DNA of 64,000 nucleotides from Pseudomonas sp. PDM16 (GTDB lineage: Bacteria > Pseudomonadota > Gammaproteobacteria > Pseudomonadales > Pseudomonadaceae). The first letter of the stretch is position 1. Each line of letters starts with the position of its first letter. A model generated the notes under the pieces. That model made no database searches and had not been told where the DNA came from. It worked only from the letters and a program-made list of their open reading frames with translations. The stretch is from assembly GCF_014851865.1 (NCBI RefSeq), contig NZ_JACVAM010000005.1, positions 186,001-250,000 of the forward strand, in the 5' to 3' direction. This document shows, piece by piece, positions 43,278 through 52,439 of the stretch. The position numbers were made by a program, and so were the translations under genes.

Positions 43278-44593
43278 CTGACCAGGCGGCGCAACTGCGC
43301 CAACAGATAGCCGACCTGGTCGGCCGGTACGCGGAGCTGCAGATGGCTCCTGCTCCGTTTGTTCCGGGGCAGGGAACTGTTCCCCCCTCAGGCAAGGTGC
43401 TGGGTGCGCCTGAGTTGCAGGCAATGACAGAGGCCGTGCTGGATGGCTGGCTGACCACCGGCCGCTTCAACGAGGCCTTCGAAAAGCGACTGGCCAAGTA
43501 CCTCGGTCGTCGTTGCGTGCTCACGACCAACTCGGGATCGTCAGCCAACCTCCTGGCATTTTCCGCGCTGACTTCTTCCCGACTGGGCGATCGGGCCATC
43601 AAGCCCGGCGACGAAGTGATCGGAGTCGCTGCCGGCTTCCCTACCACGGTCAATCCAATCCTGCAGTTCGGTGCCGTGCCGGTATTCGTCGATGTGGAAT
43701 TGCCAACCTACAACATCGATCCGCGCAAGATCGAGGCGGCCATCGGCCCCAAGACCAAAGCCATCATGCTGGCCCATACCCTGGGCAACCCATTCGACCT
43801 GGGCATGGTTCGGTCGCTTTGCGACAAGTACGGTCTGTGGCTGATCGAGGATTGCTGCGATGCGCTGGGCGCGACCTATCAGAACCAGATGGTTGGAACC
43901 TTTGGCGACATCGGCACGCTCAGCTTCTATCCCGCGCACCATATCACCATGGGGGAGGGGGGCGCCGTCTTCACCAACAGCCCGATGCTGAAGCGGATCA
44001 TCGAGTCGTTCCGCGACTGGGGGCGCGACTGCTATTGCGCACCAGGAGAGGACAATACCTGTGGCAAGCGCTTCTGCTGGCAACTGGGGGAGCTGCCAGA
44101 GGGCTATGACCACAAGTACACGTATTCGCACCTGGGCTACAACCTGAAGATCACCGACATGCAGGCCGCCTGCGCTCTGGCTCAGATGGATCGCGTCGAT
44201 GACTTCATCGCCGCGCGCAAGCGTAACTTCGCATGGCTCACCCAGCGCCTCGCCGGATGCAGCGATTTTCTCATCCTGCCTCAGGCTACGCCGAACAGCG
44301 ATCCGTCCTGGTTCGGTTATCCGATGACTCTGCGCGACAGCAGCGGTATCCGTCGTGTCGAATTGTTGCGTTACCTCGACGCTCAAGGCGTTGGTACCCG
44401 CCTGCTGTTCGCCGGCAATCTGACTCGCCAGCCGTACATGCAGGGGCGTAACTTCCGGGTATCCGGCGAGCTGACGGTCACCGACAAGATAATGAACGAT
44501 ACCTTTTGGATAGGCGTATGGCCTGGCCTGGGAGAGGAACACCTGGAACATGTCGCGAGGTGCCTCGAATCCTTCTTCGGGTTGAGAGCCTGA
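43274..44593 (+). CDS. rfbH: CDP-4-keto-6-deoxyglucose 3-dehydrase (E1)
   Basis: The 439-residue PMP and iron-sulfur enzyme removes the C3 hydroxyl of CDP-4-keto-6-deoxyglucose. The usual aminotransferase lysine is replaced by histidine (H222 in SFYPAHHITMGEGGA). The [2Fe-2S] ligands fit C195-X57-C253-X1-C255-X7-C263 exactly. These two features distinguish E1 from ordinary sugar aminotransferases. Full activity needs a reductase partner (E3/RfbI), which is not seen in the window. The start overlaps rfbG by four bases, and the next gene overlaps by one. Confidence 0.95.
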   Translation: MTDQAAQLRQQIADLVGRYAELQMAPAPFVPGQGTVPPSGKVLGAPELQAMTEAVLDGWLTTGRFNEAFEKRLAKYLGRRCVLTTNSGSSANLLAFSALTSSRLGDRAIKPGDEVIGVAAGFPTTVNPILQFGAVPVFVDVELPTYNIDPRKIEAAIGPKTKAIMLAHTLGNPFDLGMVRSLCDKYGLWLIEDCCDALGATYQNQMVGTFGDIGTLSFYPAHHITMGEGGAVFTNSPMLKRIIESFRDWGRDCYCAPGEDNTCGKRFCWQLGELPEGYDHKYTYSHLGYNLKITDMQAACALAQMDRVDDFIAARKRNFAWLTQRLAGCSDFLILPQATPNSDPSWFGYPMTLRDSSGIRRVELLRYLDAQGVGTRLLFAGNLTRQPYMQGRNFRVSGELTVTDKIMNDTFWIGVWPGLGEEHLEHVARCLESFFGLRA

Positions 44594-45288
44594 TGGACGC
44601 GTACATCCTCTGCGGAGGCTTCGGTACCCGTCTGCGCTCCGTGATCAGCGACTCGCAGAAGGCAGTGGCCGATATCCATGGCCGGCCTTTTCTGGCGCTG
44701 GTCCTGGCACAGTTGAGGGAGGCGGGCATTCGACGTGGCGTGCTTTGCGCACATTACCGCGCCGATCAGTTGGCCACGCTGCTGCCCGAACTGGAAGCCG
44801 GATCGGGCCTGATGCTGGAGCTGGTGGTCGAAGAAGCCCCGATGGGGACCGGAGGCGCGCTGCTGAACGCGTTGCGAGAAGTACCGCCGGAAGGACGCTA
44901 CCTCGTCCTCAACGCCGATACTTTCCTCGAGTCCCGAGCCTATCAGCTGGCCATGCAGGCCGAAGGCGAGGTGCTGGTCGTGACATATGTCGATGATCGT
45001 GCGCGGTACGGAAGCGTGCGGCACTCCGCTGACGGCAAGGTGCTTGGCTTCGAGGAAAAGGGCCAGGTGGGTGGCGGATGGGTCAGTGCTGGCGTCTACG
45101 GCTTCGCGTCTGACGCTTTGGCTGCCGTAGCTGTCGAGCCCTGTTCGATGGAGGAAGATCTGCTGCCTGCCTTGATCCGGCAGCAGCGGCTGAGCATCTG
45201 CGAGTACATGGGCGCGTTCGTGGACATCGGTACGCCGGACTCGCTGGATGCGTTCAAGACTGATTTCACGGGGAGTGTCGGAAGATGA
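44593..45288 (+). CDS. Sugar-1-phosphate nucleotidyltransferase, HddC-like
   Basis: The 231-residue enzyme has the NTP-transferase signature ILCGGFGTRLRSVISDSQKAV at the N-terminus and the catalytic aspartate in NADTFLE. It resembles D-glycero-alpha-D-manno-heptose-1-phosphate guanylyltransferases (HddC) and related pyrophosphorylases. It sits directly before a GHMP kinase, as hddC pairs with hddA in heptose pathways, so the pair likely activates one sugar as an NDP-sugar. It starts by overlapping the rfbH stop by one base (TGATG). Confidence 0.85.
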   Translation: MDAYILCGGFGTRLRSVISDSQKAVADIHGRPFLALVLAQLREAGIRRGVLCAHYRADQLATLLPELEAGSGLMLELVVEEAPMGTGGALLNALREVPPEGRYLVLNADTFLESRAYQLAMQAEGEVLVVTYVDDRARYGSVRHSADGKVLGFEEKGQVGGGWVSAGVYGFASDALAAVAVEPCSMEEDLLPALIRQQRLSICEYMGAFVDIGTPDSLDAFKTDFTGSVGR

Positions 45289-46649
45289 GCCTGCTGGTGA
45301 AGGAACTCTCCATCGACGTGCAGCAGACGATTCTCGATGCCATCGAATGCATCGAATCGGGAAATCTGCAGATCGCCTTTGTCGTGTCCGACGACAAGCG
45401 CCTGCAGGGCGTGGTCACCAACGGCGACGTACGGCGCTACCTGCTGCAGGGTGGGCTGACCGACCAACCGGTAACCGCCTGCATGAATCGCGAGTTTCGG
45501 GCCGTGGCGGTCGACACTCCGCGTGAGGATCTGCTGAAGGCCTTCGACCTCGGCTACAACGCTCTGCCTGGGCTGGACCCCGAAGGTCGCCTGGTGGAGG
45601 TGTTTACTCGGCAGATGGCTGCCAGCGCCGAGGCGCCGGTGCTGGCCCGTGCGAGGGCGCCCGTGCGGATGAGCTTCTGTGGCGGTGGCGCAGACCTCAC
45701 TTACTTCTTCATCGATCATCCAGCAGCCGTGCTCAGCTGCACCGTAGGCCTGTATGCCCACGCCACCCTGGTGCCACGCGACGATGAGCAGATCCGAATC
45801 TTCTCCGAGGATCTGGGGCACGAGGAGCACTACGCCTCCATCGCCGAGCTGCTAGTCGCCGCCGACAAGAGCCTCCTGGCGACCATCGTTGCGGTGATAA
45901 AACCCAAGTACGGATTCGATCTGTACCTGCGGTCGGACTTTCCGGTGGGTTCAGGTCTGGGCGGCTCTTCTGCAGCGACGACTGCCACCATCGCCGCATT
46001 CAACGAGCTGCGCCAGGACCGCTGGAGCACCTACGAGATTGCCGAGCTGGCCTTCCAGGCGGAGCGCCTGTGTTTCGGCATTGCTGGAGGCTGGCAGGAT
46101 CAGTACGCCTCGGCCTTTGGCGGCTTCAACCTGATCGAGTTCGAGAATCAGCGCAACCTGGTTCATCCGATCCGGCTGGAGGATGCGATTCGTAACGAAC
46201 TGGAGTCCTGCCTGGTGCTCTGCGATACGGGGATTTCCCACGACTCGGGGCGTCTGCACGAATTGCAGCGTGAAGAGATCGAAGCCGAGTCGTCGCAGAC
46301 CGAGCTGCTCAGCGCCAGCGTGGCCCTCTGCCGGCGCATGCACCGTTACCTGATTCGTGGCGAGTTACGGGACTTCGGTAGGTGCCTGGATGAGGCGTGG
46401 CAACTGAAGAAGCGCTTCTCCTCGGCCATCAGCCATGGCCGCCTCGACGACATCTACGAGGCGGCCCTGTCGGCCGGTGCACTCGGTGGCAAGCTGCTGG
46501 GCGCCGGAGGCGGTGGCTTCTTCCTCTTTTACGTACAGCCACAACATCGGCAACGGGTGGTACAGACGGTGCGCGAGTTGGGGTGCCACACCCAGAACTT
46601 CCGTTTCGAGTCCTGCGGTGTAACTTCATGGCGAATGAAAATCCAATGA
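45285..46649 (+). CDS. CBS-domain/GHMP sugar kinase fusion
   Basis: The 454-residue protein joins an N-terminal CBS-like module (residues 1-110: FVVSDDKRLQGVVTNGDVRRYL) to a GHMP kinase (about 120-450) of the HddA type. The kinase shows RAPVRMSFCGGGADL, the ATP loop PVGSGLGGSSA at 220-230, and GKLLGAGGGGFFLF near 415. It probably phosphorylates the anomeric or another position of a heptose- or hexose-like sugar for the preceding nucleotidyltransferase. CBS pairs usually bind adenosyl ligands, so an adenine nucleotide may regulate it. ATGA overlaps join it to both neighbours. Confidence 0.85.
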   Translation: MSLLVKELSIDVQQTILDAIECIESGNLQIAFVVSDDKRLQGVVTNGDVRRYLLQGGLTDQPVTACMNREFRAVAVDTPREDLLKAFDLGYNALPGLDPEGRLVEVFTRQMAASAEAPVLARARAPVRMSFCGGGADLTYFFIDHPAAVLSCTVGLYAHATLVPRDDEQIRIFSEDLGHEEHYASIAELLVAADKSLLATIVAVIKPKYGFDLYLRSDFPVGSGLGGSSAATTATIAAFNELRQDRWSTYEIAELAFQAERLCFGIAGGWQDQYASAFGGFNLIEFENQRNLVHPIRLEDAIRNELESCLVLCDTGISHDSGRLHELQREEIEAESSQTELLSASVALCRRMHRYLIRGELRDFGRCLDEAWQLKKRFSSAISHGRLDDIYEAALSAGALGGKLLGAGGGGFFLFYVQPQHRQRVVQTVRELGCHTQNFRFESCGVTSWRMKIQ

Positions 46650-48541
46650 CCTCCTTTCTTCTAGACGGCATTCCAGTCGGCGGCGAGCGTGTCTTCGTCA
46701 TCGCCGAAGCCGGCAATAACCATAATGGCTCTCTGGAGCTGGCCAGGCGGCTGGTGGATGCAGCCATCGAGGCCGGCGCCGACTGCGTGAAGTTCCAGCT
46801 GCGCAACCGTGAGGCACTGTACAGACGCAAGGCCGATGGCTCGCGAGCCGAGGATCTGGGGGTGGAGTACATCCAGGACCTGCTGGACAAGGTCGAGCTG
46901 AGCCTGGACGAGCATCGACAGGTGCGTGCCTATTGCGCCGAGCGAGGCATCAGCTACCTGTGTACGCCCTGGGACGAACCCAGTGTGGATGCGCTGGCAA
47001 GCTTCGATGTCGCGGCGCTGAAGATCGCTTCGGCCGACCTCTGCAATCCCTATCTGATTGCCAAGGCGGCCAGCCTCGGCAAGCCGTTGATTCTCTCCAC
47101 CGGTATGTCTTTCGAACACGAGATCATGCGTGCCATCGAGCAGTTGAACGCGCTCGGAGTGCCGTTCGCCCTGCTGCATTGCAACAGCGCCTACCCGGCG
47201 CCCGAAGCCGATATTCAGCTCGGCTACCTGCGTCGGCTGCAGGAGCTGCACGGTCTGATCGGCTATTCGGGCCACGAGCGCGGCATCGCGATCACCCTGG
47301 GCGCGGTGGCGCTGGGGGCCAAGCTGGTGGAGCGCCACATTACCCTGGACCGAGGCATGGAGGGGCCAGACCATCTGGCCAGCCTGGAGCCACAGGAGTT
47401 CCGTCAGCTGGTGGACGGTATCCGGCAGCTGGAGCTGGCTCTGCCATGGCAGGGTCCCGGTCGTCATGCCAGCCAGGGCGAGCTGCTCAACCGGGAGAAC
47501 CTCGGCAAGAGCGTCATCGCATCGCGCGACATCGCCCAAGGCACCGTTCTCGACGAGAGCATGCTGCGCGTGGCCAGCCCCGGTCAGGGGTTGCCTCCAT
47601 ATCGCCTGCCCGAACTATTGGGTAAGCCGGCGGGTCGTCACATCGCCCAGGGTGACTTTCTGTTCGACAGCGATCTCGACGAGCAGCAGTTGGCGACGGC
47701 GCTTTCTTTCGAGCTACCGATCCGCTGGGGTGTCCCGGTGCGCTATCACGATTTCCTCGACTACCGTCGGCGGATCGAGCCAGACCTGTACGAGTTCCAC
47801 CTGTCGTACCGCGATCTGGGCCTCAAGCCACAGCCTTTCCTCGCCGAAGTGGACTGCTCGCGACTGGTCGTGCACGCCCCCGAGCTGTTCGAGAACAGCG
47901 AGCTGCTGGACCTGGCCTCGGATGACCCTTCGTACCGCCAGCGTTCCATCGATAATCTGCAGCGCGTGGTCGATGCCACGCTCCAGATCGGCGAGTTCTT
48001 CCCCGGGGCCGATGCCCGGCTGATCGTCGCCAACATCGGCGGCTTCTCGGCCGACGAGCCTCGACCGCTGGCGATGCGCCCGGCGCTGTACGAGCGTTTC
48101 CACGAAGCCTGTGCGCGTATCGACTTCGCCGGTACCGAGCTGATCCCGCAGAACATGGCGCCGTTCCCCTGGCACTTCGGTGGCCAGCGCCACCAGAACA
48201 TCTTCATGATGCCCGAAGAGCTGGCGGCCCAGGCCCGGGAGCATGACCTGCGCCTGTGCCTCGACCTGTCGCATCTGCAGATGACCTGCTTCCACTTCAA
48301 CCTGGATTTCCAGGCTGCGCTGGAGTTGCTGTTGCCCCACTCGGCGCACCTGCACGTGGCCGACGCCAAGGGCACCAATGGCGAAGGCGTGCTGATGGGG
48401 ACCGGCGATATCGACTGGCCGGCCACCTGGGCGCGTATCAAGAAGCATCCCCATGTCAGCTTCATTCCGGAAGTCTGGCAGGGCCACAAGGACCATGGAG
48501 CCGGTTTCTGGTCGGCTTTGACCTACTTGCAATCACTATGA
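46646..48541 (+). CDS. NeuB-like synthase fused to a TIM-barrel isomerase domain
   Basis: The 631-residue protein has three parts. A NeuB-type aldolase domain (about 10-260) shows VIAEAGNNHNGSLELARRLV, VKFQLRN and GYSGHERG. A SAF domain (about 275-340) shows LGKSVIASRDIAQGTVL. A second TIM barrel of the xylose-isomerase/AP-endonuclease-2 type (about 350-631) shows LVVHAPELFE, LRLCLDLSHLQMTCF and HVADAKG. NeuB enzymes condense a sugar with phosphoenolpyruvate to nonulosonic acids. I chose the ATG at 46646 because it gives the ATGA overlap seen elsewhere in the operon; the ATG at 46628 is in frame and possible. Confidence 0.82.
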   Translation: MTSFLLDGIPVGGERVFVIAEAGNNHNGSLELARRLVDAAIEAGADCVKFQLRNREALYRRKADGSRAEDLGVEYIQDLLDKVELSLDEHRQVRAYCAERGISYLCTPWDEPSVDALASFDVAALKIASADLCNPYLIAKAASLGKPLILSTGMSFEHEIMRAIEQLNALGVPFALLHCNSAYPAPEADIQLGYLRRLQELHGLIGYSGHERGIAITLGAVALGAKLVERHITLDRGMEGPDHLASLEPQEFRQLVDGIRQLELALPWQGPGRHASQGELLNRENLGKSVIASRDIAQGTVLDESMLRVASPGQGLPPYRLPELLGKPAGRHIAQGDFLFDSDLDEQQLATALSFELPIRWGVPVRYHDFLDYRRRIEPDLYEFHLSYRDLGLKPQPFLAEVDCSRLVVHAPELFENSELLDLASDDPSYRQRSIDNLQRVVDATLQIGEFFPGADARLIVANIGGFSADEPRPLAMRPALYERFHEACARIDFAGTELIPQNMAPFPWHFGGQRHQNIFMMPEELAAQAREHDLRLCLDLSHLQMTCFHFNLDFQAALELLLPHSAHLHVADAKGTNGEGVLMGTGDIDWPATWARIKKHPHVSFIPEVWQGHKDHGAGFWSALTYLQSL

Positions 48542-48551
48542 GGAAGCGGCC

Positions 48552-49751
48552 ATGGAAACCATGGGCTTGAGTGCGCGACTGGACGCCTTGCTGAGCGAAT
48601 CGCTGGAGTCGATAAGAGATCGTCAGGCGCATACCCTGGAGCGGTTGATCGGCGACCTGGATCGTCCATTTGTGCTTTTTGGCGCAAGCCACCTGGGGCG
48701 CAAGACCCAGTCGGTGCTCAAGCGGATGGGCTTCACGCCCGAGGCGTTCATCGACAACAACCCGGCGGCGTGGGGCACCCTGATCGACTCCATCCCGGTG
48801 ATGAGCCCGGCGCAGCTGGCCGAGCGGAGCGGTGGCGCGCTGCCGTCCGTCATCTGCACGATCTGGAGTGGTCACATCACCGACCGCATGACGGATCGGC
48901 TCGCGCCGCTGAGGGCACTGGGGTTCGACCGCATCGCGCTGTTCGGCCATCTGGCCTGGCGCCATCCCGAGCATTTCCTGCCGCACTATTCCCTGGATCT
49001 GCCGGAAAAGGTGGTGGCCGAGGCCGATCAGGTCCGCCGCGCGTTTTCCCTGCTGGGCGACGACGCGTCGCGGCAGCTGTTCGTGGATCATGTCGAGTGG
49101 CGGCTGTCGCTCGACCATGATCTGTTGCCGCCTGCCTCGCCGCTGGAGATCTACTTCGACGGGCATTTCAGCAGTGATCGGGCCGACGAGGTGCTCTACG
49201 ACATCGGCGCGTTCAATGGCGATTCGGTAGCGGATTATCTAGAGAGCGGTCGAGGCTATAGAGAAATCCATTCGTTCGAGCCTTCCCCGGCCAACTACGC
49301 CGATCTGCGGGAGAACCTCGAGAAGCTGGGGGGCGAGGCGCGAGGCCTTTACGCCTACCCGCTGGCAATCGGCGACAGCAACGGGGAAATCCTCATCGAG
49401 GACAGCAGTGGTGCTGCCAGCCGGGTAGGCCGTGGCAGCGAGCGCGTGCAGATCACCACCATCGATGATCTGAGTGCGCGAATAGCCCCCGCGACCTTCA
49501 TCAAGATCGATATCGAAGGGTTCGAGCCTCAGTGCCTGGCAGGCGGGCGGCGACTGATCGCCGAGGAGCATCCGGCGATCGCGGTGTGCGTCTACCACGA
49601 GCAGAACCACCTGTGGAGCGTGCTGCTGCAGCTGCACGACTACTATCCCGACTACCACTTCACCCTCTGCCCGCACCTCGCCGAAGGCTGGGATCTGGTC
49701 CTGTACGCCGTACCTGCCGCCCGTCTTCCACAGCAGCCTATTGCCGAGTAA
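48552..49751 (+). CDS. FkbM-family methyltransferase with Rossmann-like N-terminal domain
   Basis: The 399-residue protein has an N-terminal dinucleotide-fold-like region (residues 40-130: FVLFGASHLGRKTQSVL and FIDNNPAAWG) and a C-terminal FkbM SAM methyltransferase (about 210-390: VLYDIGAFNGDSVADYL, HSFEPSPANY and TFIKIDIEGFE). FkbM enzymes O-methylate sugars. It starts 10 bp after the NeuB fusion and probably decorates the flagellin glycan. Confidence 0.87.
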   Translation: METMGLSARLDALLSESLESIRDRQAHTLERLIGDLDRPFVLFGASHLGRKTQSVLKRMGFTPEAFIDNNPAAWGTLIDSIPVMSPAQLAERSGGALPSVICTIWSGHITDRMTDRLAPLRALGFDRIALFGHLAWRHPEHFLPHYSLDLPEKVVAEADQVRRAFSLLGDDASRQLFVDHVEWRLSLDHDLLPPASPLEIYFDGHFSSDRADEVLYDIGAFNGDSVADYLESGRGYREIHSFEPSPANYADLRENLEKLGGEARGLYAYPLAIGDSNGEILIEDSSGAASRVGRGSERVQITTIDDLSARIAPATFIKIDIEGFEPQCLAGGRRLIAEEHPAIAVCVYHEQNHLWSVLLQLHDYYPDYHFTLCPHLAEGWDLVLYAVPAARLPQQPIAE

Positions 49752-49759
49752 GCCACCCT

Positions 49760-51550
49760 ATGCGCGTTGCTGACTACATCTTCGAGTTCATCGCCAATCA
49801 GGGCGTCGGCCATGTGTTCTTCCTGCCTGGCGGCGGTGCTATGCACCTCAATAACGCTCTGTATCGCCAGCCGCGCCTGACGGCCGTGAGCATGTTGCAT
49901 GAGCAGGGTGCGGCGATTGCCGCAGAAGGCTATGCACGCACTTCCGGGCGCTTCGGCGCTTGTCTGGTCACATCGGGGCCGGGGGCTACCAATGCCATCA
50001 CCGGTCTTGCCGGTGCCTGGTTCGAATCGACTCCTGCGCTGTTCATCTCCGGGCAGGTGAAGCGTGCCGACCTCAAGGGCAATACCGGGCTGCGTCAGCT
50101 CGGCACTCAGGAGCTGGACATCGTCAGCGTGGTAACCCCGCTGACCAAGTACGCCGTCTGCCTGCTCGATCCCCTGCGTGTGCGCTATGAGCTGGAGAAG
50201 GCCCTACATCTGATGCTCGGTGGACGCAAGGGGCCGGTCTGGCTTGATGTGCCACTGGATGTGCAGGCCACGGAGATCGACCCGTCGCAACTGCAGGGCT
50301 ACGTGCCGGAGGCTCGCCAGCAGCAGGACCCTGTCGACCAGCAATCGCTGGCGCGACTGGTGCAACGCCTGCGAAGCGCACAGCGGCCGGTGCTGCTGGT
50401 CGGCAATGGCGTCCATGCGGCTGGCGCGGAGCAGCAGACCCGTGAGCTGATCGAGGCGCTCGGCATCCCTACCCAGACCACCTGGATCGGTGCGGACCTG
50501 CTGGAGTATGACCACCCTCTGTATGCAGGCCGTTGCGGCACAGTGGCTCAGCGCGGGGCCAACTTCACCGTGCAGAACGCCGATCTGGTGCTCGCCATCG
50601 GCTGCCGGATGGACTTCTCCATCACCGGCTTCGACCGCAGCCAGTTCGCCCGGGCGGCGGAGATCGTGGTAGTGGACATCGACCCGGCAGAGATCGCCAA
50701 GCTGGGCGACATGCCCGACGAGCGATTCGTGTGCGATGCCCGGCTTTTCGTCGAGCGGCTGCGCGAGGCCATGGGCACGGATCGGCTGGACTGCCAGGCG
50801 TGGCGCGAGCGTTGCGCGGCCTGGAAGGCGGCCTATCCGGTGGTCCTGCCCGAGTACCGCCAGGCCGGCGAATACGTCAACACCTATGTGTTCACCGAGG
50901 CGCTGTCGGAAGCGCTGGCCGAGGGGGATCAGATCATCCCCGGCAGTTCCGGGGCGGCGCTGGATACCTTCTGGCTGTCCGTGCGCCTCAAGCGCGGCCA
51001 GCGCGCGGTGGCGACTGGCGGACTGGGTTCGATGGGCTACGGCCTGCCGGCCTCCATCGGCGGCTGCCTGGGCAGCGGCAGCCGGCGAACCGTGTCGGTG
51101 GATGGCGATGGCGGCTTTGTCATGAACATACAGGAGCTCGAAGTGGTGCGCCGGCTGGGCCTGCCGATCAAGTACTTCGTGTTGAACAACAATGGCTATG
51201 CCTCGATCCGTGCGTCCCAGGGCGGGTACTTCAAGCAGACCATCGGCTGCGACCCCACCTCGGGCCTCACGTTGCCGAACATCCCGGCGTTGGCGGCGGC
51301 CTTTGGCCTGCCGGTTCTACGCATCGACGGCAAAAGCGACCTGAGGGCTGGCATCGAGGAGGCGCTGGCTGTCGAGGGACCGGTGGTGTGCGAGGTCATG
51401 GTCCAGCCCGACCAGGCCATCGGCCCGCGCGTCACCTCGAAGATCGGCCAGAACGGCGCGATGGTTTCCAGCCCGCTGGAGGATCTCTTCCCGTTCCTCG
51501 AGCGCGACGAGCTGCGCGCCAACATGCTTATCCCGCTGGTGGGAGAGTGA
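49760..51550 (+). CDS. Thiamine-diphosphate enzyme, acetolactate-synthase family (YerE-like)
   Basis: The 596-residue enzyme has the three ThDP-family domains. The N-terminal PYR domain has catalytic glutamate E48 in MLHEQGAAIAAEGYAR, the middle domain has the usual Rossmann-like fold, and the C-terminal PP domain has DGDGGF at 448-453 and NNNGY. Acetolactate synthase itself is unlikely in this context. YerE, a relative in yersiniose synthesis, adds an acetyl from pyruvate to C4 of CDP-4-keto-3,6-dideoxyglucose. That substrate would be made by the adjacent rfbFGH. The same role here is an inference. Confidence 0.8.
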   Translation: MRVADYIFEFIANQGVGHVFFLPGGGAMHLNNALYRQPRLTAVSMLHEQGAAIAAEGYARTSGRFGACLVTSGPGATNAITGLAGAWFESTPALFISGQVKRADLKGNTGLRQLGTQELDIVSVVTPLTKYAVCLLDPLRVRYELEKALHLMLGGRKGPVWLDVPLDVQATEIDPSQLQGYVPEARQQQDPVDQQSLARLVQRLRSAQRPVLLVGNGVHAAGAEQQTRELIEALGIPTQTTWIGADLLEYDHPLYAGRCGTVAQRGANFTVQNADLVLAIGCRMDFSITGFDRSQFARAAEIVVVDIDPAEIAKLGDMPDERFVCDARLFVERLREAMGTDRLDCQAWRERCAAWKAAYPVVLPEYRQAGEYVNTYVFTEALSEALAEGDQIIPGSSGAALDTFWLSVRLKRGQRAVATGGLGSMGYGLPASIGGCLGSGSRRTVSVDGDGGFVMNIQELEVVRRLGLPIKYFVLNNNGYASIRASQGGYFKQTIGCDPTSGLTLPNIPALAAAFGLPVLRIDGKSDLRAGIEEALAVEGPVVCEVMVQPDQAIGPRVTSKIGQNGAMVSSPLEDLFPFLERDELRANMLIPLVGE

Positions 51551-51551
51551 C

Positions 51552-52439
51552 ATGAGCGACTATCTGAATCGCTATGCCGACGCCGGCCTGTACACCATGC
51601 AGGGCCGCCTGGGCGCGCCGGAGGAAGGTCGCTTCCAGTCCTTCCCCCGTCAGGGATGGCGCCGCGAGATCGAGAGGGCGGCGCAGGCAGGCCTGCGCGG
51701 CATCGAGTGGATCTACGATCTCTACGGCGAGGGTGAAAATCCGCTCGAGACTGAAGCTGGCCGCGGTGAGCTACGCAACCTGCTGGCGAAACATGGCGTC
51801 GCGGTGGTTTCCATCTGCGCCGACTACTTCATGGACCGTCCGCTGCTGCGTTGCTCAGAGGTGGAGAATGCCGATCTGCTGCGGCGTATGGAGTGGCTAT
51901 TGAGCATCTGCCCGGAGATGGGTGTGGGGCGCATCGTGTTGCCGTTCGTGGATGCGTCGAGCATCCGCAGCGATGACGAATTCGAGCAGGTGGTCGCCAA
52001 TCTGAATCAGGTCCTGCCACATGCCGAGCGGCATGCCGTCGAGCTTCACCTGGAAACCGACCTCTCTCCCGAGGCATTTCGTGCGCTGTTGCTGCGCCTC
52101 GATCATCCCTTGGTGAAGGTCAACTACGACGCCGGCAACAGTGCCTCGCTCGGCTACCCGCCGGCGCAGGAGTTCGCCGCCTACGGCGAGCGCATCGGCA
52201 GCTTCCATATCAAGGACCGTCGCCATGGTGGCAGCACAGTGCCGCTCGGCCAGGGCGATACCGATTTCCGCAGCCTGCACGAGTTGCTGATTCAGTACGG
52301 ATACGCGGGTGACTTCGTCCTCCAGGTGGCTCGCGGCGAGCCGGGTGACGAGACTGCCTGGCTTGCCGGCATGGCGCGCCTCGCCGAGGAATGGTTAAGA
52401 GGCAGGGCACTCTGCGACCAGAAGAGAGAGATATCTTGA
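51552..52439 (+). CDS. TIM-barrel sugar phosphate isomerase/epimerase
   Basis: The 295-residue protein has the xylose-isomerase-like/AP-endonuclease-2 barrel, with metal-ligand segments RGIEWIYDLYGEGEN, VELHLETDL, VKVNYDAGNSASLG and GSFHIKDRRHGG. Members isomerise or epimerise sugar intermediates. It starts 2 bp after the ThDP enzyme stop and overlaps the next gene, so it acts in the same pathway. The substrate is unknown. Confidence 0.85.
   Translation: MSDYLNRYADAGLYTMQGRLGAPEEGRFQSFPRQGWRREIERAAQAGLRGIEWIYDLYGEGENPLETEAGRGELRNLLAKHGVAVVSICADYFMDRPLLRCSEVENADLLRRMEWLLSICPEMGVGRIVLPFVDASSIRSDDEFEQVVANLNQVLPHAERHAVELHLETDLSPEAFRALLLRLDHPLVKVNYDAGNSASLGYPPAQEFAAYGERIGSFHIKDRRHGGSTVPLGQGDTDFRSLHELLIQYGYAGDFVLQVARGEPGDETAWLAGMARLAEEWLRGRALCDQKREIS

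Noticed and set aside
46397..46645. Upstream extension of the NeuB-fusion gene
   Set aside because: It lies within the kinase gene in another frame and is Arg/Gly-rich; the homology starts after the kinase stop.
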